64,000 nucleotides of DNA from contig NC_081833.1 of assembly GCF_030867095.1 (NCBI RefSeq), positions 76,265,395 to 76,329,394 of the forward strand, given 5' to 3'. The stretch comes from Alligator mississippiensis (lineage: Eukaryota; Chordata; Crocodylia; Alligatoridae). The notes below the pieces were generated by a model that was given only the letters and a program-made list of their open reading frames with translations, searched no databases and was not told the origin of the DNA. Positions within the stretch are counted from its first letter, which is position 1, and each line of letters begins with the position of its first letter. Below, in pieces: positions 55,851 through 64,000 of the stretch. The position numbers were made by a program, and so were the translations under genes.

Positions 55851-57600
55851 GTGGTAGCTGAACTTCAAGTCTCCAGAAAAGCAGGTGCACAATATGGCAA
55901 TTAGTCTGTATTTGCAACCGGTTGCACACATCATAGCCTGCCATTTGCGTATACAGTTGATGAGACTGCACGTGCATTTACATGAATTACATGTGTAAAT
56001 TAAGCGTGCAGATAAAAAAGACTTGTGCATACAATACTGTATGCATGTTTCTAAAGAAAGAAATGTGAAACGTGTTTAATTTCTATGTTGCTCAGAGGTG
56101 GTCAAATAAATACAGCCCACTAGACTCTCTCACTTGCATTAGTGGTCTGTGTAGATGACTAGTTTAACCATTAAGATCATCCACTGATTCCAATGGATGC
56201 AAGCTGCCAATGTGGCCTGCTGTAGATGGTCTGAAACAGTTCTGAGTCTCCTTACTTGCCATAGAGGGACCGACTTGTATCAGTGTAAGTTCTTGTGTTC
56301 TTTCTCTCCACCATCAAATCCCTGCAAACCAGACAAGGGTTCAGAAAAGCAGTAAATTCACAGTTGCAATAATGCTAACGGGTCCAACGCCGAACAACTA
56401 GCACTGACTTAACATTAGTCAATTAACATTGAGTTGCAGCCCATCTGTTGCCCTCAGCCCTCTGATGACAATACCAGTGAGAAGTACACTTTAAATTCTG
56501 GATTGTATGTAATCCTTATGCTTTGCCACAGCCTGGTGGCTCAGTCACGAGGATGCAGTTAACTTGGGTGTCACGTGTTCGGTGTCGTCTCATCTCTAGG
56601 GATGCTGCTAGGACAAAGTACTATAAAACAAGTTTCCTGCCAACTTCAGCTTTGGCAGGAAATAGTGACCTGGGAACACGGGAACTGCTGACAAAGCCTA
56701 ATTATTTTCTTACAGTCTTTCTAACACCAGTTTGAAAAGAAAACACTTACATAGTTTCAGAAATTGCAAATGGAGTTAACATATTAGGCATGCACCTGCT
56801 AATTTCCCCACATGATCTTGGTTTAGTGTCCTTCCCACTCACACCTGCTGTTATCCAACTGTTAGTATAGGGAGTGCTTCATTATAAAGAGAGAAAGTGT
56901 CTTAATTACACTGAATACATGATTTTGTCATTTGAAATTTCCACTTTCAGTGCCTGGCCTGTTAGTCATTTTTGTCTATTAATTACATGTATTTCATGTA
57001 TTAAAAATGCAAATTCAAGGCATGTGCAGAAAATATCATCACAGCTCATAGACATGGAAGAGACTGCCTTGGTCACACCCCACCGATGTGGATTGTTCCT
57101 TGACCTCAGGTGCTTGATCCAAGCAAGGGGGGTTCATTAGCTGGAGATAATTCCACAGATCAATCTCATTGCTAGTAAATTTTGCCCAGTAGTGTGTCTC
57201 ATTTCTCTTTTTGCTGAGCTTCTTTCCACTGTGCTGAGTTACACCCTGCAAGCTCATCCTAAATAACTGCTTTCCCACCTTGCTGTATTATCTTCACTTG
57301 ACATACTTTTTCCAACTATTTTCTGAAGAGTCCATCGTAGTAGGACTCTACGTAGTAGCACAGCCCTTTGAGTTGTTACCGGCTCTTCCACACTGTGTGC
57401 TCTCTGCCTTACAGAGCTGTCTGCAGAATGACAGCATTCGAGACCCTGTCGCTTACCGTATCCCCTATACTTATTAGAAATCAGCAGCCAAGTTATTCGT
57501 ATTTAATTTTTTAAATCTTCTTAAAAAAACGTTTCCAGACCCAAGATTTATTTTTTTTTGGTCCTTTTCTCTGAAGTCTGTGCAGACTGTCTGTCTATAG
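55851..57600. other. Intergenic flank, no gene recognised
   Basis: AT-rich sequence with no exon, RNA gene or clear repeat that I can name. Confidence 0.45.
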
Positions 57601-57875
57601 CAGTGGTTCTTAATGTTTTTAGACTTGAGGAACCACTTGGAAAATGCCAGCTCTTACTTTTCACTTGACTTTTGACTACAGAAAATAGAGCAATTCTTCT
57701 GTTGCAAAGAACTTGGAAAGACTGCAACAAGTCAGAATGGTTTTGACACTAGATTCCTGTTTGACGTCTCTGGGTTTATCTTGGGAATCACGCGTACACA
57801 CCTAGCCATTCGAACATTGTGGCACTCCGCGGCACCCTGGAAATGATCTGAAGGCACCTTGGTTGAGAATTACTG
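57601..57875. mobile_element. Non-autonomous hAT-like element
   Basis: 275 bp. Ends CAGTGGTTCTTAATG and, read inward from the right, CAGTAATTCTCAACC (11 of 15 shared). Flanks GTCTATAG and GTCTGTTT share five of eight bases, so the target duplication is decayed. Confidence 0.6.
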
Positions 57876-58558
57876 GTCTGTTTTCTGGCATCAGATGATC
57901 CAGAAGTGAGTGCAGTATTCCAGGATTTGTGTCCCTGAGCCAGTCATCCCTCTCTTCCATCGTGTGATAGCTCCACATGCAAGAAAACACAGTGTATTTG
58001 CCACAATAACCCACAACAAGTTTCACTTGATTTGCTATCCACTGTCACTTTTGGCTTTCTCTTCACTTTCCTGCTTTTGAAAGCCCTCCTTCCTATTGGA
58101 CCTGTGTTTCATGTTATTTTTCCCTAACTGTATTAGGCTGTATTTTTAGAGATTGAGTCTCAATGCTATATCTTGTGTGTTTTGAAATCCTTTTCACATC
58201 TCTCAAAATTAATTCTTCATCTTCATGAGAATTTTCAACAATTTCCAGTTGACAATTATTTAGTAATTTGTCAAGTTCATTAATGAGGTTAAAGAAAACC
58301 AGGACTAAGAGCTTGTCTGCACCAGTGGTTTACACTGATGGAAACCCAGTTGCGTCCATCTAAAGAGATGTGTGTCCACTTGCTGGAACTCCTCCCCTCT
58401 CTGTAACTGGCAAATCCCTTGGGTGTTCGCTCCTGTTAGACTCAGGAGTACTTTCACATCAGACTAAATTATATCACAGCAACAACCACGTGGCCATTTC
58501 TGTTCTCCAAGTATTTTGGCTGTCCCCTTCCTATGCTACTTTGTAACCTGTCCGACAG

Positions 58559-58784
58559 ACCGGTCTTGGACACACGGGATGGACAAGTCAATGCCAAGAA
58601 GCCTGAGACCGATGACTCTTTCTACCTGGAGGTACCTGACAGCCAGGATCTAATAGTTCTGCAGGATCCCAACCAACACCCCGCACAGGTAAACCTGGAC
58701 ATCTCTGTCCCTATCCCTGTTACAAGTCAGCCTTCCACTCCCGGCAGTGCTCAGACTGCCAGAAGTCCCTGCAGACATGACTGG
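58559..58784 (+). other. Coding-like segment of unknown origin
   Basis: Open frame following a pyrimidine-rich stretch and an AG (CTGTCCGACAG). It has a possible donor CAG|GTAAAC at 58687-58688 and another GTAAGC at the end. It codes PVLDTRDGQVNAKKPETDDS, then FYLEVPDSQDLIVLQD and VNLDISVPIPVTSQPSTPGS. I do not recognise it; it could be an exon of an unannotated gene, a piece of a mobile element, or chance. A CR1 tail begins directly after. Confidence 0.3.
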
Positions 58785-58910
58785 TAAGCATCATGGACGC
58801 ACACCTTGCTGGGGTTATTTGACCCCAGCAGTCTTTCCTGCCCAGAGCAAGGGGGCTGGACCCCATGATCTCACAAGGTCCCTTCCAGCCCTAAACTTCT
58901 GTGAACCTGT
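58785..58910 (+). mobile_element. CR1 3' tail
   Basis: Codes for the usual CR1 ORF2 ending MDAHLAGVI and stop, then GGCTGGACCCCATGATCTCA and AGGTCCCTTCCAGCCCTAAA. Short 5'-truncated copy. Confidence 0.8.
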
Positions 58911-59734
58911 GTGAGTCACTGTGTTGCCTTTACTGCAAGGCGTTGGTACTGCAGGCTGAGATGTACACCAGCCTCGTTGTTATTCCCAATGGATGTGGCT
59001 CTCCTCCAAAGTTAGTGTCCCCATGAGTGCTCAGTGTGCCAGTGTCTATTGTTGGGGGAAATATGTACTCAGCCTGCCATGCACAGCTCTGCACCCCCGT
59101 TCCTTCCAGACCCATCTTCCATCCTCCCAATCCATGCTCCCAACATCTGTTGAGTCTGGCTTCTCAGCCTCCTCCCAGCCCTTTGCTCCCTCACAACACA
59201 CACCCCTCACATCACATGCTCAATTACTGATCAAGCCAGATTTAGGGGAAAGAAAAAAGCCAAACTCACTACTTCATCCCAGAAATGTAATTCTTGAGCA
59301 CCAAGCGTTCTGTACTTCCGTTGAAAAGCACAGGCTGTGTTTTGATTAAATAAGAACTAATTCAGAAAATCAATACAGATTTACCAGTGTTTCCTTTCCA
59401 ATAAAAATCATACTAAGGCATTTTTTAAATCAACATAGGTCTTAGAAAGTCTTTTTCCACTAAAAGCTTTATCAATGCTTTTCCCCAATCTACTAAAAAC
59501 ACATTGCACCAACATGGAAACTATGAGTAGCGAGCACACTGCACAGCTTGTGCAAGGCACAAACACTGTTAATTCCCAAGAGGCCTGAAACTCATTGCAA
59601 AACAGCACTAATGGCGTAGGAAAGGCTGTGCCTATCTGCAGGGGATAGCAAGTGGCATTTCAGACACGTTTTAGCAGAGCACTCCTGCTGTGTGGTTGGG
59701 CTGCCGACTCTTGGCTTCCCAAACAGGTGGCTAT

Positions 59735-60459
59735 TAGAGCTGTGCAAAATTTCGCCAGCTGTTTCGTTTCGACACTTTCGACTCATTTTGAGCTCAAAAC
59801 AGCAAAATCGAAACAAAACAAAGGGCTTCAAAACAGCCTCAAAACAAAACAAGGCGTCAAGTTTCAAAGCAGCCAGGTGGTGCGAGACAGGGGAGAGCCA
59901 GGGCTGCACCCCCAGCGGCTCCAGGCTCAGCCAGGTAGGGAGCGCAGCCCTGGCTCTTCCCGCCTCCCGCGGCTGGGCTATGGGAAGCCGATCACAACGC
60001 AGGGGAAGGGAACTCAGCCCTGAACTCAGCCCAGCCGGGCCGCGCTAGTTTCCCTAGACCAATTTAGCGCTCAGCTCATCCCCAGTTCCCTTCCCCGATC
60101 AATCCCAGTGCTGGGGAGGCGAACTGAGCAATGGGGCTCAGCTCCTTTCCCTGACTCCCCGGTCCCAGGTGACATCCCTCCCTCATCTGGCAGGCAGATG
60201 GGGACCTGCAACCCCGGGGGACTGGTACAGCTGCCGCAGCCCTCCTGGGGTTGGGCTCCGATCTGCCTGCTGGATGAGAGAGGCTGTTTCAAGCCTCCCT
60301 ATTATGGCCTATGGGTGAAATGTCAAAACAGCCTTGAAACAGCATTGCTGTTTTGACGAAACAAAACAGAACAGCAGTTTCAAATCAAAAGGAAACGCTG
60401 TTCTGTCAAAACCTTGAAACGCAAGTCGAAACGGAACAGTGCCGTTTCGCACAGCCCTA
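59735..60459. mobile_element. 725-bp hAT-type non-autonomous element with 8-bp target duplication
   Basis: Ends TAGAGCTGTGCAAAAT and, read inward from the right, TAGGGCTGTGCGAAAC. Both ends continue into A/C-rich words with CGAAAC and AACAGC. Flanks GTGGCTAT (59727-59734) and GTGGCTAC (60460-60467) match at seven of eight bases. The middle (59880-60300) is GC-rich and has no transposase. Confidence 0.75.
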
Positions 60460-61344
60460 GTGGCTACGCCCCTCCAACCATGCAGAACGTGCCTTTCTGC
60501 TGAATGATAGCAATGCGGATCTTGCTGTGTCCCCCTTGGTCTTCAGACATTTCTTTGCTGGTTTGTCAAACGGATCAGGGACGACTTCAGTGCTGGGACT
60601 GCCTCCAGAAGTGCAAACACAATCACCTTCCTTGGCACAGCAGTATTATGCCCACATGCAATGGCCTGATGATGCTGAAACTTGCCCCCGCAGCCCGTGA
60701 TCCTGTGCAGCCTCCCTAATGTGACATGAAACTCCACACGGCAGCGATCCAGCAAGCCCTGCGCATCAGTCAGCCAGCTCCCTGCTGCCAGCAATCTCTG
60801 TGAGGACATCCCATGCATCACGGTTTCAAAGATCACAGGAAGAAAGGTGGGAAAACATGTCCGGTGTCCAGTCTCCCCAAACCAGAAAGACCGTCTCAAT
60901 GGCATCCCAAAATTGTGGAGCAAACCACATTTTCTCTCTGCTGCCACACACAATAACTCTTGTTTTTCTGACGTTTGGCACCTCTGATGCCCAGACTCTG
61001 AACTATTGCCTAACAACTGGCAAACTTGAGAGTTAAAGAAAAATTGAGAACTAAAGACTGAATAAACCAGGTGGGAGGCTCTGGGAAAGACAGGAGGCAT
61101 TTCTGAGGTAAGAGAAAGAGGTGCCAAGGAAGAGGGCACCAAGGAGCTGGCAGAGAAGCATCGCCCGCCCGTTGGTTTGATTCCAGAGCTGGTGGAAAAG
61201 GGGCTTGTGTGGATGGAGCAGAATCTGGCTGTCACTGAACAGACTATATAGATGGACGCGTTGAGGCAGCTGGTGGAGATAACAAACAGGTGAGCATACC
61301 GCTGAAGGTGCTGCATGCCTTCTACCTCCCCTCCCACCACCCCT

Positions 61345-62315
61345 CTTTACCCTGCAGTATCCTGCTGCAAGCACTGAAGCCAGAGGTGCCTGGAAAACTT
61401 GTCCTGTTGGAAGCAGTAGTTTGACCCTTTCAGTCTGACAGGGAAAACAGGTCCATGCACAAACTGAGATCCTCCAGCCCAAGCAAGGGTGGTTGCCAGC
61501 GTACACTGCTCTGGCCCCGCAGGTTGCAAGAAGAAAGGGTAGTCTCCACAGCTGTGTACCTTTGCGCTCCAAGCTTTGAACTTAGATCTTCGTTACCTCT
61601 TAATTTAAAGCCCTGCTGTTTGCATAGTTCTCACTGTTTGCACTTTTGGGACAATAAAGATTTATTTTTGCCCATCAGCAAAAGCACTGCTGCTTGTAAA
61701 ATTCATTGACCTCTAAAAAGATTCTACAGAACATGTAACAAAACCTGCATCAGACAACAGAGCCATATATGCCTGAAGGCCTAGGCGCTCGATTTAGACA
61801 TGCTCATAAAGCTAAAAGTCATACGCTGTTTAAAATTCATGGAAGCACAAAAAGAAAACACAAGAACCCCGCAAATCCATAATGCACAGCAAGCCTTCCC
61901 CCTCCTGTAACTTCAGTGACATTCGCACCCTTCTATTAAACATTCATAGACCCATGAATGAGGCACATGCAAAACCAACATCGCATGGCAAAAAGCTGCC
62001 CAACAGGGCTTAATTTGTTGTATAGTGTAAACATTTTATCTTTTGCTCTTGGCAAATCCACAAGGCAAGGACAACATTATTTAGGAGAAAGCATCCTGTG
62101 GGTTGTTCAAAGCATCCTGAAAATCTATGAACCCAATTGCCAACTTTCTGTGAGGCCCTCCCCTTTACTTTTGCATCTATTGTGCAGACAGCATACAGTT
62201 CTTATGAGAGAGGTATGCTCAGCTGCCTCAAGCCTTCCTGTTACAACCTGCCATCTATTCTCCAGGCTCTTCAATGCACCACTCCACTGCCATTGCGTTC
62301 GTGCTTAGGCAGGAG
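61345..62315. other. Stretch inside or next to the Harbinger relic, nothing further recognised
   Basis: Includes an AATAAAGATTTATTTTTGCC run near 61652 that could be an old polyadenylation site. No gene supported. Confidence 0.35.
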
Positions 62316-62720
62316 TTAACAGTTCTTTTCTAGGAGCTCAATGACCAGTAAAAGGTTTGTCAACCACGGCAGTTGTAGGTAAGAGAATAAGATCCAGGAC
62401 ACTGACACCAGTAATGTCCATGTTAATTGTGCTAGCAAACTGCCCTTTTTCATTCGGAAGAACAGGCAGGAGGTCCAGGAAATTCTGGTATCAAAGTAAA
62501 CTTTTCCAGACCAACCTGCAAAGATGCTGGTAAACCCACGATGGTGGCCAACCTGGCACTGCAGCACAACGGAGAGCTCTTTCCTGCTGTCATCGCCAAG
62601 GCCTGCTACAAGAGGCAAATAATAATGTTTCATCAACTGCACCAGTGCACACATTTATTTCCACCTTGCTTCTGCAAAATAACCCAGAATACTGAGCGCG
62701 GGGAAAGGCCATGTGGGCAA
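62316..62720 (-). pseudogene. HARBI1-like transposase remnant
   Basis: Minus strand reads LPLVAGLGDDSRKELSVVLQ then CQVGHHRGFTSIFAGWSGKV and PWLTNLLL. This matches the Harbinger core normally written IPI-AP ... SVVLQ-LVDHRGRFTDI-VGWSGK-HD and PWLM. Just upstream, TGAVDETLLFASC in another frame resembles the GAIDGTHIPI catalytic block. Frame shifts and substitutions show it is dead. Confidence 0.6.
62653..62700. repeat. Duplicated segment, copy 1
   Basis: CATTTATTTCCACCTTGCTT ... GAATACTGAGCGCGG, about 50 bases, repeated in the same orientation at 63306-63354 with no difference seen. In the minus sense it ends as a good splice acceptor (TTATTTTGCAG). Confidence 0.85.
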
Positions 62721-63305
62721 AGCCAAAAATGTCCTCAGGGGTAACAAGCTTGACAACATGCAGTGACAGTAGTGTTTAAACGTGAATGCACACGTATCAA
62801 CAGCCATCTTAACAGCTGATATGCTAAACCAAACTGGTCAGCCACTGGGGATGGCAATGGTCACGCTTCTGCATGGATAGGGGAACTCTCGTATTGGTGT
62901 GTTGCTTCCCTGCACCAGGAAAGCCAGTTTGTCATGCTGATGCTGTGTGCTCACTGCTGTCACATATTCCTCTCCACCCACCTGACACTTTTTCCTTGAG
63001 CCCAGAGACAGCACAAAGTTGGTCTAAGTAAAGTACCTTTTGCAGCAGCTTTTCAATCACATCCTCCTCCTTCTCGTGCGTGTCCTCTGTGGTCAGGCAG
63101 CTGGTTTGCAAAGCTGCAGCTTTCTGGCAGCCTGTCAAACATCCATATAAGCAACTGATGCCCCACTGCCAGCATTGCAGCATGGAGAGCACTTGTCAAT
63201 AATAAGCTTCTGTACTTTGAACATGGTGCCACCTAAAAAGAGGAGGCTGTGGGATGGCAAAGGAGGAATCTTGGGATTTTAAAGTGACTCCCCAGATAAG
63301 GAACA

Positions 63306-63354
63306 CATTTATTTCCACCTTGCTTCTGCAAAATAACCCAGAATACTGAGCGCG
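63306..63354. repeat. Duplicated segment, copy 2
   Basis: Second copy, about 650 bases from the first. The match stops where the flanks change (GGGGAAAGGCC against GGGAAAGATCC). Confidence 0.85.
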
Positions 63355-63424
63355 GGAAAGATCCCCCTGCATGGAAGGCATCCTTGAAATAAAAGCTAAC
63401 TGTTGAGCTGGATGCACCCATTGA

Positions 63425-63590
63425 TGCCAGTTGGTGAGAAGCAGTTATATCAAGCTTTTGGGTATCGTAGTACCCTGAGACCTGACAGAGGTACCGTGAT
63501 ACACAAAACCTTGTATAAACCTATCCCAACCACATCGTTGGTTCAGTAAAAGATATCACCCACAAAAACTTTTGCCTCTCGTAGTGAGAT
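63425..63590 (+). repeat. Degenerate copy of the hairpin-ended repeat tail
   Basis: Contains ATCAAGCTTTTGGGTAT and GTTGGTTCAGTAAAAGATAT then CACCCACAAAAACTTTTGCC, matching the tail form seen at 12600-12640 and 50200-50240. Confidence 0.5.
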
Positions 63591-64000
63591 GCAATTACTT
63601 TTATTGTCATTTGTTCACAGGCTATTTCCAGATGCGTTTCACTGTGTGGGATGATGCTTACATTCAAACTGTTTCTAAGTATTTTGAGACATACTCTGGT
63701 TAGGGCTTCCCTAAAATGGATGTAGACTATTGTTTCTATGGTCTCCTTTAATTAAATTTGTTAGTATCATTAAAGAAAGTAATCATATTTGCCCAGCATA
63801 ATTTTGATTTATAAATCTGCGCTGCTTATTCTTCCTGGTTTCTTTATTGCAGAAGAGGTCACAGATTATTATTACATGCATTTTTTTAACGTGGCAATTA
63901 CTACAATAATAATTACAAATAAAATGTTCCATTTCCCGTCAATTCCCTGAATTGAGAGTAAATGGATTATAGTACTGGGATTTCTACTATGTCCCTATTT
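63591..64000. other. AT-rich right edge, nothing recognised
   Basis: About 400 AT-rich bases without exon, repeat or RNA gene that I can identify. Confidence 0.5.

Larger units (their letters stand above)
60480..63420 (-). mobile_element. Decayed Harbinger-like DNA transposon (probable extent)
   Basis: A PIF/Harbinger DDE transposase remnant lies at 62316-62720. Near 60600-60930 the minus strand shows a weak Myb/SANT-like pattern (WDAIETVFLVWGDWTPDMFS and, in another frame, RCRVEFHVTLGRLHRI). PIF/Harbinger elements carry both genes. Ends and target duplications are not resolved. The link between the two parts is inference, and the coding frames are broken. Confidence 0.4.

Noticed and set aside
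43390-64000. First exons of NFAT5
   Set aside because: Expected next in the syntenic order, but no match to the NFAT5 N-terminus (MPSDFISLLSADLDLESPK) was seen; in human it is about 100 kb further on.
1-64000. CRISPR arrays, operons, prophages, tRNA or rRNA genes, interstitial TTAGGG arrays
   Set aside because: None seen; this is vertebrate nuclear DNA, and the tandem repeats found are minisatellites without spacer structure.

Overview
This is a vertebrate nuclear window. The genes are spliced with GT-AG introns, two starts sit in CpG islands, and the repeats are mostly CR1 LINEs, hAT, Tigger/pogo and Harbinger DNA elements and sauropsid-type dispersed repeats, with no Alu or L1. Together with introns longer than a bird's, this suggests a non-avian sauropsid, most probably a crocodilian (inference). 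Gene order TMED6(-) TERF2(-) CYB5B(+) matches human 16q22.1 as I know it; NFAT5, next in human, is not seen here.

Layout: 1-128 is the first coding exon of TMED6 (minus strand, running off the left edge). 2784-14967 is the complete ten-exon coding region of TERF2 (telomere protein TRF2, minus strand), predicted at 638 residues with all exon phases joining. Its exon 6 carries thirteen 39-bp coding repeats. A CpG island with an array of ZNF143/THAP11-like motifs lies at its 5' end. 15.4-21.4 kb is intergenic with old repeats. 21.4-23.1 kb is a second CpG island with a GC-rich minisatellite and four CCAAT boxes. It leads into CYB5B (22523-43389, plus strand, five coding exons, 138 residues), whose long introns 1 and 3 hold CR1 copies, a solo LTR and a hAT MITE. 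43.4-64 kb is the CYB5B 3' UTR followed by a gene-poor, repeat-rich flank with hAT, Harbinger, CR1 and hairpin-ended elements.

The genes do not form a pathway. TRF2 caps chromosome ends in shelterin, CYB5B is a tail-anchored haem protein of the mitochondrial outer membrane, and TMED6 is a p24-family cargo receptor of the early secretory pathway. TERF2 and CYB5B are divergently transcribed from promoters about 7.5 kb apart. I see no operon-like, viral or previously undescribed multi-gene system. The most distinctive features are the coding minisatellite in TRF2, the motif array upstream of TERF2, and a repeat family that combines terminal inverted repeats with long target-site duplications.
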